Source of the DNA: JANXQE01 sp035651635
GTDB lineage: Bacteria > Verrucomicrobiota > Verrucomicrobiia > Limisphaerales > UBA8199
Length of the DNA: 64,000 bases
Assembly: GCA_035651635.1 (NCBI GenBank)
Contig: DASRFK010000101.1
Span: forward strand, 51,868 to 115,867
Direction: 5' to 3'
Shown here piece after piece: positions 29,120 to 38,078 of the stretch. The translations under genes were made by a program, and so were the position numbers. The notes beneath the pieces are model-generated. The model was not told the origin of the DNA. It made no database searches and was given only the letters and a program-made list of their open reading frames with translations. The stretch's first letter is position 1. Each line of letters starts with the position of its first letter.

Positions 29120-29809
29120 ATGGCATACACATACCAATATCCCAGGGCGGCGCTGACCGTGGATTGTGTGGTCTTTGGGTTTGATGAAGGTGACCTGAAG
29201 GTCCTGCTGATTGAACGCGGGCTAGAGCCATTCAAGGGCCGCTGGGCCTTACCCGGAGGATTCGTACGGGTTGATGAAACGCTTGATGCGGCGGCGCGCC
29301 GGGAACTTCATGAAGAGGCCGGGCTGACGAACGTTTTCCTGGAGCAGCTTTACAGCTTTGGCGAGGTCCATCGCGATCCGCGCGAGCGGGTGGTGAGCGT
29401 CGCCTATTACGCTCTGGTAAAGCTGACGGAGCATGCTGCAAAAGCCGCAACGGACGCGGCGAACGCTCAATGGTTTCCAGTTTCCAAGGTGCCCAAGCTG
29501 GCCTTTGACCATGCACATATCCTCAGCACGGCCGTGGAGCGCCTGAAGGCCAAGGTTCGCTATCAACCCATAGGGTTTGAGTTGCTGCCGCCCAAGTTCA
29601 CACTTTCCCAGCTTCAGCACTTATACGAAGTGGTCCTGGGAACAGACCTGGACAAGCGCAACTTCCGAAAGAAAGTCTTGAGCTTCGGCCTGCTGGTCCC
29701 GCTCAAGGAAACGCAAATGCTCGGCCGGCATCGCCCCGCACAATTATTCGGGTTCGACGCGGAGAAGTACGAAAAACTCAAGAAGCGCGGATACAATTTC
29801 GAGCTGTAG
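29120..29809 (+). CDS. nrtR: NrtR-type Nudix-domain transcriptional regulator
   Basis: 229 residues. The Nudix box is intact (G47 ... E53 ... REL-EE-AG-L, residues 47-69), so hydrolase activity on ADP-ribose-like ligands may remain. The C-terminal part (FTLSQLQHLYEVVLGTDLDKRNFRKKV) is the winged-helix DNA-binding domain typical of NrtR, which senses ADP-ribose or related NAD breakdown products. It lies 12 bp after the NADAR gene and probably acts at the palindrome at 28238-28261. Confidence 0.88.
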   Translation: MAYTYQYPRAALTVDCVVFGFDEGDLKVLLIERGLEPFKGRWALPGGFVRVDETLDAAARRELHEEAGLTNVFLEQLYSFGEVHRDPRERVVSVAYYALVKLTEHAAKAATDAANAQWFPVSKVPKLAFDHAHILSTAVERLKAKVRYQPIGFELLPPKFTLSQLQHLYEVVLGTDLDKRNFRKKVLSFGLLVPLKETQMLGRHRPAQLFGFDAEKYEKLKKRGYNFEL

Positions 29810-29850
29810 CACGATTTGTTCGGATCAGAAACACAAACGAAAGGCACGAT

Positions 29851-30876
29851 ATGTTCGGCATCAAATTCATCAAAGTTCAACCGACCACCTATCTACTACA
29901 GTATCGCCGCGGCAAAATCGTTCGGGAGGGAGTCGGGCTGTCCTTCTTTTATTACTCGCCGACCACGTCACTGGTTGCTGTGCCGGTGGGCAGCACGGAC
30001 ACGCCTTTCATTTTCCAGGAAACCACGGCTGACTTTCAAACCGTCACCATCCAGGGCCAAGTCACTTACCGGGTCAGCGATCCGAAGCAATTAGCCTCGT
30101 TGCTCAATTTTACGCTGCGGCCGGATGGAGAAACCTATGTTTCCGAGGATCCGGAGAAACTGCCCGAGCGCGTCATCCACGTAGTTAATGTGCTGGCCCG
30201 AGCGGAACTGCAGAAGTTGCCGCTTCGGGAAGCGATTCGCGCGTCGGACGAGGTTGTGAAAACTGTCAAGGTCGGCCTGGTCGGTTCTCAAGAGATTACT
30301 TCTCTGGGACTGGAGGTGCTTGGGCTGTCGATCCTCGCTATCAAGCCAACACCCGAAACCGCTCGCGCTCTTGAAGCTGAAACACGCGAGAACCTCTTCC
30401 GCGAGGCCGACGAGGCGATTTACGCTCGCCGGAACTCGGCGGTGGAACAAGAACGCGCGATAAAGGAAAACGAGCTCAATACGGAAATCGCGGTTGAGAA
30501 TAAGAAACGCCAGATCCGCGAAACCCAGATGGAGGCCGAGCGTGCAGTGCAGGAAAAGAAGCATCTGGTGGCGAAGGAAGCACTCGAGGCGAACATCGGG
30601 TTGGAAGACCGGCGCAAGAGCCTCGTGGCGCTGGCGGCGGAAAACGCCAAAGCCGAAGCGGACGCACGCGCTTACGGCGTCGCGAGCACCATGAAAGCAC
30701 TGGGCACGGCGGATGCGAAGATTCTGCAAGCGCTGGCGAGCACCGGTATGAGGCCGGAGCAATTGATCGCCTTCGCTTTCCAGGAGCTTGCCGGTAAAGC
30801 CGATAAGATCGGCCAACTCAACATCTCGCCGGATTTGCTGCGCGAACTACTCGCTCCGCAACCGAACGGAAAATGA
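29851..30876 (+). CDS. SPFH/band-7 (slipin-like) protein
   Basis: 341 residues. Band-7 domain at about residues 5-170 (FQETTADFQTVTIQGQVTYRVSDP, IRASDEVVKTVKVGLV), followed by a long charged coiled coil (EQERAIKENELNTEIAVENKKRQIRETQMEAERAV). There is no obvious transmembrane helix, unlike classic slipins. Such proteins form oligomeric cages or microdomains. Slipin genes recur in predicted RNA-repair and NAD gene clusters, where their role is unknown. The ATG of the next gene overlaps its stop (ATGA), showing translational coupling. Confidence 0.85.
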   Translation: MFGIKFIKVQPTTYLLQYRRGKIVREGVGLSFFYYSPTTSLVAVPVGSTDTPFIFQETTADFQTVTIQGQVTYRVSDPKQLASLLNFTLRPDGETYVSEDPEKLPERVIHVVNVLARAELQKLPLREAIRASDEVVKTVKVGLVGSQEITSLGLEVLGLSILAIKPTPETARALEAETRENLFREADEAIYARRNSAVEQERAIKENELNTEIAVENKKRQIRETQMEAERAVQEKKHLVAKEALEANIGLEDRRKSLVALAAENAKAEADARAYGVASTMKALGTADAKILQALASTGMRPEQLIAFAFQELAGKADKIGQLNISPDLLRELLAPQPNGK

Positions 30877-31874
30877 ATCGCTTAACGGACAATAAAATCG
30901 TCCTTGTGACGCGACCGACGCGCCTGGCTGAACTGGTGGTCCGGTTCAACACGGTCAGCCAGGCCCGGTTCTACGTCGAACACCAGGGCGCCGACTTCAA
31001 GGACTACCTGCATGAGGACGAAACATACCACCATGCTTTGGTCGAGGCTCAGGGCATCTTGGGCCAACTCGGGCGGGTGCAGGTCATCGATCGCGGCTTT
31101 CTGCCAAATTTCGTATTTGGCCCAGAAGACACCGTCGTCACCCTCGGTCAGGACGGCCTTGTGGCGAACACGATTAAATATCTGCAGGGCCAACCGGTTG
31201 TGGGCGTAAACCCCGACCCTGGTCGGTGGGATGGCAAGTTGCTCCCGTTCAAGGTCGGCGACCTCAAGAAAATCGTGCCGGAAGTCTTTGCTCATCGACG
31301 GCCGACTAAGTCGGTGACCATGGCGAAAGCCAGCCTGAACAATGGGCAAGCGATGTATGCGGTGAACGATTTATTTATCGGCCCTAAATCGCACGGGTCG
31401 GCACGCTACGTGATCCGTTCCGGCGAAGCTGCCGAGACACAGTCCTCAAGCGGAGTGATCGTTTCCACTGGCATGGGCTCCACCGGTTGGCTGAAAAGCC
31501 TGCTCACTGGTGCCGCCGCGGTTACCCAATCTGCGGGCTCCATTCTGGTTCAGCGCGCTGTCGTGGACACGGTCACGGAAGGCAAAGCCCAACGAAAGCC
31601 CGGCCCCAAGGTTCGCCTAAATGTGCGGACGGAGTTCGCGTGGGACGCGAACTACCTGTTCTTCACCGTTCGCGAGCCATTTCCCACCCATACAACTGGC
31701 GCTTCGTTGGTGTTCGGCCGGGTTACAGCGGAAACACCACTGCAGCTCGAGTCGCAGATGGCAGAGAACGGCGTCATTTTTAGCGACGGGATCGAGAAAG
31801 ACTTCCTGGAGTTTAACTCAGGAACCCAGGCCTCAATAGGCCTCGCGGAACGTAAAGGTATGCTGGTCGTGTGA
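30873..31874 (+). CDS. NAD kinase-like protein (sugar kinase-like annotation)
   Basis: 333 residues. The NAD-kinase/diacylglycerol-kinase fold is indicated by VVTLGQDGLVANT (residues 90-99), where the family GGDG is changed to GQDG, and by VIVSTGMGSTGW near residue 197. It probably phosphorylates NAD or another dinucleotide, but the altered GGDG motif leaves the substrate open. Translationally coupled to the SPFH gene. Confidence 0.8.
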   Translation: MNRLTDNKIVLVTRPTRLAELVVRFNTVSQARFYVEHQGADFKDYLHEDETYHHALVEAQGILGQLGRVQVIDRGFLPNFVFGPEDTVVTLGQDGLVANTIKYLQGQPVVGVNPDPGRWDGKLLPFKVGDLKKIVPEVFAHRRPTKSVTMAKASLNNGQAMYAVNDLFIGPKSHGSARYVIRSGEAAETQSSSGVIVSTGMGSTGWLKSLLTGAAAVTQSAGSILVQRAVVDTVTEGKAQRKPGPKVRLNVRTEFAWDANYLFFTVREPFPTHTTGASLVFGRVTAETPLQLESQMAENGVIFSDGIEKDFLEFNSGTQASIGLAERKGMLVV

Positions 31875-31905
31875 ACAGAACGTGGGCGAAAGAGAATGGA
31901 GATAA

Positions 31906-32730
31906 ATGAACAGAGATAGTTTGTCAGGTATAGCGAGAGAAACGGTCAAAATCTGCGAAGCCGGCCAATATCAGACAGCGGCCGGTAAACTGGTCGTTGT
32001 GGCAGATGATATCAAGCGAGCCGTGAAAGGCACGGTTCTATATTCTGCGAGTAACCTGCCGGCACTGCCGCCACAAACGTCATCACTGGAGACCAAAATC
32101 GAGGTGGCAAATGAAACGACCTTCCGTGGTCTGGCCAAACTGGCACTTCGCGGTGGTCACATCGCGTGCTTGAACTTTGCTTCAGCAAAGAATCCTGGCG
32201 GCGGATTCCTTGGTGGTGCACAGGCCCAGGAAGAAGCCTTGGCCCGGGCTTCGGCTCTTTATCCATGCCTCTTGGCTGCTCCCGATTACTATGAGCGAAA
32301 CCGAAGCAACCGATCAGCGGTATATCTGGACTTGGTTATTTTTTCACCACAGGTCCCCTTCTTCCGAAAGGATGCCGGAGACCTCCTGGACAAACCATTA
32401 CTGGCTTCTGTAGTTACCGCCCCAGCACCCAACCGCGGTGCCGTGGCCCAAAACGAGCCAACGAACCTCCCGTTGGTCGAAACCGCGCTTCTACGCCGGG
32501 CAGAGATGGTTCTGCACGTTGCACAGGCCCACGGAGTTGAACGACTGGTGCTTGGAGCTTGGGGATGCGGCGTATTCAGAAACGATCCCGCAAGGGTCGC
32601 TTCCGTTTTTTCCAGTCTTATCAAGCCTCCCGGTCGATTTGCGGGAGTATTTCGCGATGTCTTATTCTCAGTTTATGACCGTTCCGAGCCTCCTTTGACG
32701 CTGCGAGCTTTTGTAAACGCCTTGAGGTAA
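31906..32730 (+). CDS. Microbial-type poly(ADP-ribose) glycohydrolase, macro-like (TIGR02452)
   Basis: 274 residues. The catalytic signature NPGGGFLGGAQAQEEALARAS has GGG at 98-100 and the acidic QEE at 108-110, as in bacterial PARGs; these Glu residues bind and attack the ADP-ribose bond. The C-terminal macro core contains LVLGAWGCGVFRNDP. The enzyme should remove ADP-ribose from protein or nucleic acid. Fifth gene of the operon; 14 bp before the PP2C gene. Confidence 0.88.
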   Translation: MNRDSLSGIARETVKICEAGQYQTAAGKLVVVADDIKRAVKGTVLYSASNLPALPPQTSSLETKIEVANETTFRGLAKLALRGGHIACLNFASAKNPGGGFLGGAQAQEEALARASALYPCLLAAPDYYERNRSNRSAVYLDLVIFSPQVPFFRKDAGDLLDKPLLASVVTAPAPNRGAVAQNEPTNLPLVETALLRRAEMVLHVAQAHGVERLVLGAWGCGVFRNDPARVASVFSSLIKPPGRFAGVFRDVLFSVYDRSEPPLTLRAFVNALR

Positions 32731-32744
32731 AGACCAGAAGACAT

Positions 32745-33359
32745 GTGAGAGCGAAGTTCGAAACGGCAGCTGGTAATCCTGAAAACCAGGACCGAGGCCT
32801 AGTAATTGAGGCCGGCGTCGGACTCGTCGTGGTGGTGGCTGATGGCGCCGGCGGGCAAAGCGGCGGTGCCGAAGCTGCAACTATGGCGGTTGAATTGGTG
32901 CATCAAAAAGCGAACGAGCTTCATGACGCTAGCAGCTGCGTCGCCTTGCTGCAAAGCATGGACCAGGCCGTCTGCAAGGACCGAGTCGTTGGCGAGACGA
33001 CGTGCGCCGTGGCTGTCGTGACGCGCGCCAGCGTCTATGGGGCAAGTGTGGGCGACTCGGGTGTTTGGGTGATAAATAAAAGTGGTTTGATAAACCTGAC
33101 CGAACGGCAATCGAGTAAACCTTTCATCGGTTCAGGGAGTGCTTTGCCCAGCCATTTTGAACACCAAATAACCCAAGGAGATTCGCTGCTGCTCGCCACC
33201 GATGGGCTTTTGAAATACTCGGGACCGGAACGCATTGTCGCTGTTTGCCGGAGCGTCGCGCCCTTCGACGTCCCTGGTAAGTTGGTTGAACTCGTCCGAT
33301 ATCCGTCCGGCGCCCTTCCTGATGATGTGACGTTGATCTTCGCGTATGAGCCCAAGTGA
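32745..33359 (+). CDS. PP2C-family serine/threonine phosphatase
   Basis: 204 residues from a GTG start (an ATG two bases earlier is immediately followed by a stop). Metal-binding motifs are intact: NQDRG at 14-18, VVADGAGG at 31-38, GDSGVW and a final PDDVTL. A compact single-domain PP2C of about 200 residues. It may reset a phosphoprotein in the same pathway or, as proposed for related clusters, process phosphorylated RNA or nucleotide intermediates. Overlaps kptA by 14 bp. Confidence 0.85.
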   Translation: MRAKFETAAGNPENQDRGLVIEAGVGLVVVVADGAGGQSGGAEAATMAVELVHQKANELHDASSCVALLQSMDQAVCKDRVVGETTCAVAVVTRASVYGASVGDSGVWVINKSGLINLTERQSSKPFIGSGSALPSHFEHQITQGDSLLLATDGLLKYSGPERIVAVCRSVAPFDVPGKLVELVRYPSGALPDDVTLIFAYEPK

Positions 33360-33903
33360 GACGGTCCGAATCAGCAAGTTTCTGAGCTTAATCCTGCGCC
33401 ACGAACCCGAACGGGTTGGGCTCAAACTCGATAGCGCAGGCTGGGTCGGCGTGAGCGAGTTGCTGGAAGCGGTGAACCGAAACGGAATTTCCCTTACGCT
33501 GGATCAACTAAAGCACGTCGTCGCGACGAACGACAAAAAGCGCTTTGAGTTTTCTGAGGATGGTCAGTGGATCCGGGCCAGCCAGGGCCATTCCATCGAA
33601 GTGGACTTGCAGTACGAACGGCAAACTCCGCCGGAACTGCTTTATCACGGCACGCCTGAGCGCTTCCTGGAATCAATTCGCGCGACCGGCTTGAACAAGG
33701 CACAGCGGCATCACGTGCATCTTTCGCCTGATCCTCAGACGGCGGCAAAAGTCGACCAACGCCGAGGCCGCGCAGTCGTACTGACGATCCGAAGCGGGGA
33801 GATGCACCGTCAGGGACACGTGTTCTATCGGTCAGCCAACGGCGTTTGGCTGGTGGACCATGTGCCGGTCCGATTCATCGAATTCAACACCTCCGACAAG
33901 TAA
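33346..33903 (+). CDS. kptA: RNA 2'-phosphotransferase KptA/Tpt1
   Basis: 185 residues, normal length. N-terminal winged helix (ISKFLSLILRHEPERVGLKLD, with Arg18-His19 of the RH pair) and C-terminal ART-like domain (RASQGHSIEVDL, LYHGTPERFL, HVHLSPDPQTA). It transfers the 2'-phosphate left at RNA ligation junctions to NAD, making ADP-ribose 1''-2'' cyclic phosphate. That product explains why ADP-ribose processing enzymes lie in the same operon. The start overlaps the end of the PP2C gene. Confidence 0.93.
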   Translation: MSPSETVRISKFLSLILRHEPERVGLKLDSAGWVGVSELLEAVNRNGISLTLDQLKHVVATNDKKRFEFSEDGQWIRASQGHSIEVDLQYERQTPPELLYHGTPERFLESIRATGLNKAQRHHVHLSPDPQTAAKVDQRRGRAVVLTIRSGEMHRQGHVFYRSANGVWLVDHVPVRFIEFNTSDK

Positions 33904-33913
33904 CTACTCTTGA

Positions 33914-34741
33914 ATGAATGGCCCCCTCGCCCAATTTGTGGCCCTTACCTGCAACGCGAACGCTTTCCTGCGGGGCGACCCAGTTGCGACGTTCTTTCCT
34001 GGAAATTCCACCTGCCAATTTTGTGATTGGGTGAAATTCTTCGCGGTTTCCAAGACGCTGTTCGGGAAAACAAAAGAAATTCCGGTGGCCACGACTCCGA
34101 ATGAATGGTTCGAACACCTCAAAAACCAAGATGTAGTTGGGATACGCCTCAGCCGCACGCCTCAGAACAAACCAGGCATATCTGATCGCATGTCGTCGGC
34201 GTTTGTTGGTGGCGGGGGCACTTGGGCCATGGAAGCTCTCCAGCCAAACCGGAAAGCTGCCGTTTGGCTTTCGCGGTGGTCGGTTTGGGATCAAAAGGCA
34301 CCAGAGCGCCGGATTTGGCGCGTCGATTACGGGCGAGTTTCAGAAATTCCTCGACGAATGTTTTCTGGCACAGACTTGGAATTGGCGAGCACGCGGCTCC
34401 GTTCAGCATTGGGCCAAATCCACCGGTTCTCAGAAAAACATAATTGCGGCGGATTCACTGCCTGCTTCGCTCGCGCAATGGAGACGCTCGATTCGCACGG
34501 GGCGAAACGTCACGGGTATCACAAAGATTTGGTCGTGAATAGTGTAGTGCCAGAATTGGCAACCTGTCTCTTGGACGCCTGCCAATCGGCCTGGGTGTTC
34601 GGAGGTATGGGCTCCTGGAATGACATGAGCTTCGAAGGTGCAGACCGGGCCGAGTACGACCGCTTATCAGAAGAGTTGTTCAAGGTCTTGAATGAGACCA
34701 TCCAAACTGCCGCAAGCGCGTCTTGTGCTTATACGCCCTGA
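33914..34741 (+). CDS. Unknown protein of the KptA operon
   Basis: 275 residues; family not recognised. Visible features are an N-terminal NSTCQFCDW Cys pair, a Gly-rich GGGGTWAMEAL stretch and a conserved-looking HNCGGFTACFARAMETL segment in the C-terminal half. No signal peptide or membrane helix. It is 10 bp after kptA and 12 bp before the ADP-ribosylglycohydrolase gene, so it belongs to the operon and presumably acts in NAD/ADP-ribose or RNA metabolism. Confidence 0.6.
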   Translation: MNGPLAQFVALTCNANAFLRGDPVATFFPGNSTCQFCDWVKFFAVSKTLFGKTKEIPVATTPNEWFEHLKNQDVVGIRLSRTPQNKPGISDRMSSAFVGGGGTWAMEALQPNRKAAVWLSRWSVWDQKAPERRIWRVDYGRVSEIPRRMFSGTDLELASTRLRSALGQIHRFSEKHNCGGFTACFARAMETLDSHGAKRHGYHKDLVVNSVVPELATCLLDACQSAWVFGGMGSWNDMSFEGADRAEYDRLSEELFKVLNETIQTAASASCAYTP

Positions 34742-34753
34742 AGCGCCAGGCAA

Positions 34754-35830
34754 ATGAACTCAGGTCCTGCAAATTTAGAACCCGATTTGCATCAGCGCCT
34801 CGCAGGTCTGTTGCTTGGCACCGCTGTCGGCGATGCGCTTGGGCTACCGGCGGAAGGATTGTCCCGACACCGAATTGAGCGGCGGTGGCATGGAAACTGG
34901 CAGCATCGCTTCGTTCTCGGTCACGGCATGTGCAGCGACGATACCGAGCACACCTTCTTCGTCGCGCAAGCGCTTCTTGCGCATCCAAACGACGCAGTCG
35001 CGTTTCAACGCTGTCTGGCCTGGAAGTTGCGACTTTGGCTTCTCGGAGTGCCTGCGGGAATTGGTCTTGCAACCTTGCGAGCCATTCTCAAGTTGTGGTT
35101 GGGGTTTCCGCCAACGCGCAGTGGCGTCTTCTCCGCTGGAAATGGTCCCGCAATGCGAAGCGGGATCATTGGCGCCTACTTCTTTGACGATCCGATAAGA
35201 CGCAAAGAGTTTGTCTGGGCAGCCACGCGGTTGACCCATACTGATCCCAAAGCCGAAGTGGCCGCATTGGCCGTGGCCGAAGCTGCCGCTTGGGCCGTGC
35301 TTGGGCAAGAGCCGTTGACAGAATTGGCTTCCAGATTGTCGGCGTTAGGCGGCGGAGAAGAATGGGCCGTCATTTGCAGAAAGTTCGAGCATGGACTGGC
35401 GGAGGGGACATCGGTATTTGCTTTTGCCGACGCGCTTGGGCTTCGGAATGGCGTTTCCGGGTATGCATATCACTCCGTCCCGATCGCACTGTATGCCTGG
35501 TTGCGATCTCCCAACAATTTCCAGGACGCCCTGACATCAGCTCTGAATTGTGGTGGTGACACGGACACCGTGGGCGCAATTGTCGGTGCTCTGGCCGGTG
35601 CGTCGGTGGGAACCAGCGGGATTCCCTCTGAATGGCTCAGCGGAATTTGTGAGTGGCCCCGGTCGCTCAGTGTCCTGGGCCAAGCTGCAGAGCGTCTGGC
35701 CGAACAAAAGCTCGGGGCTAGCGCTTTAGGTCCCATCAAGTACTTCTGGCCCGGACTGGTTCCAAGAAACCTGGCATTTCTATTAATCGTCTTGGCTCAC
35801 GGGTTCAGACGGCTCGCTCCACCGTATTGA
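34754..35830 (+). CDS. ADP-ribosylglycohydrolase (DraG/ARH family)
   Basis: 358 residues. Di-magnesium ARH motifs: GTAVGDALGLPAEG (22-35), SDDTEHTFF (61-69) and NCGGDTDTVGAIVGALAGA in the C-terminal third. These residues coordinate the metals that hydrolyse ADP-ribose from arginine or other acceptors. The C-terminal tail (about 40 residues) is hydrophobic and extra to the fold. Probably the last core gene of the operon; an 82-bp gap follows. Confidence 0.9.
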   Translation: MNSGPANLEPDLHQRLAGLLLGTAVGDALGLPAEGLSRHRIERRWHGNWQHRFVLGHGMCSDDTEHTFFVAQALLAHPNDAVAFQRCLAWKLRLWLLGVPAGIGLATLRAILKLWLGFPPTRSGVFSAGNGPAMRSGIIGAYFFDDPIRRKEFVWAATRLTHTDPKAEVAALAVAEAAAWAVLGQEPLTELASRLSALGGGEEWAVICRKFEHGLAEGTSVFAFADALGLRNGVSGYAYHSVPIALYAWLRSPNNFQDALTSALNCGGDTDTVGAIVGALAGASVGTSGIPSEWLSGICEWPRSLSVLGQAAERLAEQKLGASALGPIKYFWPGLVPRNLAFLLIVLAHGFRRLAPPY

Positions 35831-35912
35831 GGGCCTCCCGTTAACAAAGAGGGGCTGGACACTCGCCTGAAAGTGGCAAACGTATAGAGAGCATGAACGT
35901 GATCGTTGATTT

Positions 35913-36356
35913 ATGAAGCTTCCTTTTACTGGCGGTTGCGTTTGCGGAGCGATTCGTTACGAATGCTCGGCAGAGCCCGTCATGATGTTCAAGTGTCACT
36001 GCCGTGATTGCCAGCAAGTGACCGGCGGCGGATTCGTCGCGGGCCTGCTGGTCCCCGTTTCGGCATTCCGCCTGACGAAGGGGCAACTGCGTTACCATTT
36101 CACACCGAGCCTGGCCGGCGGAAGGCACAAGCGCGGCTTTTGTCCCGAATGCGGCTCGCGGTTGACTGGCGGAGAGTCCGATGAACGGTCGACCGGATTC
36201 ATTGGAATCACCGCTGGCAGCCTGGATGGTCCAAGCTGGTTCTGTCCGCAAATGGACTTTTTCGTTTCCGACGCTCAGCCGTGGGACCAAATGGATCCGA
36301 CTATTCCGAAACACGAACTTTATCCACCTCGGCCAAGCAGACATAAAGGCGAGTAA
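35913..36356 (+). CDS. GFA-family zinc protein
   Basis: 147 residues of the glutathione-dependent formaldehyde-activating (GFA)/CENP-V fold: GGCVCGAIRYECSA, KCHCRDCQQVTGGGF and FCPECGSRL supply the zinc-binding cysteines. Enzymatic activity is doubtful across this family. It is the first of two genes behind the NAD/ADP-ribose operon and overlaps nothing. Confidence 0.85.
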   Translation: MKLPFTGGCVCGAIRYECSAEPVMMFKCHCRDCQQVTGGGFVAGLLVPVSAFRLTKGQLRYHFTPSLAGGRHKRGFCPECGSRLTGGESDERSTGFIGITAGSLDGPSWFCPQMDFFVSDAQPWDQMDPTIPKHELYPPRPSRHKGE

Positions 36357-36364
36357 CTATTGGC

Positions 36365-37276
36365 ATGAACCTAGTGCATTCACGAACTGCTAAGTCAGGA
36401 GTTGCGTCTCCAGAAGTTAGAGCGCTCTTGGACACCATCACAGAGGAGCAACTGCGCAAATGGGTTGAGCGTATTTCTATTCCCCGTCACTTCGCTGCCG
36501 AACCGCATGCAAACCGTGCGACTGCGGCATGGCTCAACGAAGCGTTTGAAACACAGGGATTCAGAACTGAGCTTCAGGGTCAGTACTCGAATATATTGGC
36601 TCTGCCCCCAAAAGAATTCGAAGAGGTGATCCTCGTTGGCGCGCACTATGATTCTGTCCCGATGTGTCCTGGAGCTGACGACAACGGCAGCGCAGTGGCC
36701 GCGATGCTGGGCTGCGCTGCTGCCTGCAGCCTTTGGCGACCGGTGTTGCCGGTGATGTTTGTTGCTTTCAACTGCGAAGAGGACGGCTTGGCGGGCAGTC
36801 GCGACTTTGTTGCCTCTTATCTTCCCAAGGCGGCTTTCAAATTGCGCAGTGTGCACATTCTCGAGATGGTTGGATTTGCCAGTTCGGTGCCGGGCTCACA
36901 GCGTGTTCCGGCGGGCCTGCCGGTCAAAATTAGAGACCGGGGCGATTTTTTGGGGCTATTGGCCAATCGTTTCTCCAACGAACTCATGGACTCCGTGCTG
37001 CAGCAGGCGGCAACCTATACGCCCCAATTGCCGGTCACCGGACTGAAGGTCAGGCTCGGACTCGAGAAGCACTTCCCGGTACTGGCGCGTAGCGACCATG
37101 CTCCATTCTGGGCAAAAGAAATCCCCGCGCTGATGTGGACCGATACCTCCGAGTTCCGTAATTCCAACTATCACCTGCGCTCCGACACGCCAGATACGCT
37201 GGACTACGGCTTCCTTCGAAGCGTAACACAACTCCTCACGGCAACCGTGATAGAGCAAGCTCAGGACCTGCTCTGA
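36365..37276 (+). CDS. M28-family zinc peptidase or glutaminyl-cyclase-like protein
   Basis: 303 residues with the M28 metal ligands in order: VGAHYDSVP (His), GADDNGSAVAAML (bridging Asp), NCEEDGLAGS (Glu pair) and RSDHAPFWAKEIPALMWTDTS (last His). No signal peptide is seen, so a cytoplasmic aminopeptidase is likely. It is 8 bp after the GFA gene, implying cotranscription. Confidence 0.82.
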   Translation: MNLVHSRTAKSGVASPEVRALLDTITEEQLRKWVERISIPRHFAAEPHANRATAAWLNEAFETQGFRTELQGQYSNILALPPKEFEEVILVGAHYDSVPMCPGADDNGSAVAAMLGCAAACSLWRPVLPVMFVAFNCEEDGLAGSRDFVASYLPKAAFKLRSVHILEMVGFASSVPGSQRVPAGLPVKIRDRGDFLGLLANRFSNELMDSVLQQAATYTPQLPVTGLKVRLGLEKHFPVLARSDHAPFWAKEIPALMWTDTSEFRNSNYHLRSDTPDTLDYGFLRSVTQLLTATVIEQAQDLL

Positions 37277-37662
37277 TGTATGCTGCTGGGCAAAAGCGCC
37301 GCATTCCCAACGGCAAACGGTTTAAAAAATTCACAGTAGATGAAACAGGACTTCATCTATTGATATGTTTTCAAGCCTAAGGTCCGACAACCTTGATCGT
37401 GTGTCGCATCAACTTATCCAGATATTTGAATTCAAGATATACGCACCCCTAAAAATATAAGTGGACAAGATTAGGCTACTTGTGTTAGGTATTACGCGCA
37501 TTCGATGAAAACTTGCAGGAACATATCAGCCACGATTTGGCCGACGATGTCGGTCGCGCAAGCGACACGTCATAGCCGGACCAGCCAGGGTTGTGTGTTC
37601 AACCTTAGGCTATCCAAACCGTATAGCGGGCGAACCCCCGAATCGAATTTGGATAATGGAAA

Positions 37663-37733
37663 GGTAAGCAGGTAACGAATCGAACATAGGATTTCTACAA
37701 CCCTGCTTACCGAGATGTAAGCAGGGTTTTTTT
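37663..37733 (+). terminator. Intrinsic terminator with alternative pairing (attenuator-like)
   Basis: CCCTGCTTAC-cgagat-GTAAGCAGGG followed by seven T (37701-37733) is a strong terminator. The upstream segment GGTAAGCAGG at 37663-37672 is complementary to CCTGCTTACC at 37702-37711 and could pair with the 5' arm instead, giving two mutually exclusive folds as in attenuators. Confidence 0.75.
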
Positions 37734-38037
37734 GTTGTCGTGATATGTGACGGTAAACAATCAGAGCGAAAGGTAAACGGAACTGTGAGTGAAACGAGAA
37801 CGACGTCTTGATGATGTCTGAGAGTGCCAAACGAAATCGGTCGCAGGAACGCCGAGGCGTTCCACCGGCGTGGTGTGCCCACACCGAGCAAATACGCGCG
37901 CCGAGACGATTTGAAACGCTTTTACAATTTAAGGGCTTCGGAGGAGGTGTGCCTCTAAACACCGAAAGAACCACCGTGAAACCGTGGGTTGGTATCGTAA
38001 GATAGCAAGAGGTGTTTGTTCTTTGTTGAAATGGCAT

Positions 38038-38069
38038 GGGCCGGGACTGAAACAAGTCCCGGCCCTTTC
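38038..38069 (+). terminator. Terminator-like hairpin before the tRNA array
   Basis: GGGCCGGGACT-gaaaca-AGTCCCGGCCC, an 11-bp perfect stem followed by TTTC. It ends 10 nt before the first tRNA. It may terminate upstream transcription or serve as a processing hairpin. Confidence 0.55.
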
Positions 38070-38078
38070 AATTTCTAT

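Larger units (their letters stand above)
37277..38078. other. Intergenic region upstream of the tRNA array, 800 bp
   Basis: No convincing protein gene. Contents: a hairpin TAGATGAA/TTCATCTA at 37337-37359, a strong terminator with a competing upstream arm (37663-37733), and a second terminator-like hairpin at 38038-38069 just before the first tRNA. A 65-codon frame at 37808-38005 has an AGGAGG-like sequence only at its middle and is not protein-like. The promoter of the array is expected here but I could not pick it. Confidence 0.5.

Noticed and set aside
37570..38055. 161-codon antisense frame in the gap before the tRNA array
   Set aside because: It crosses the strong terminator at 37701-37733 and has no domain pattern or ribosome-binding site.
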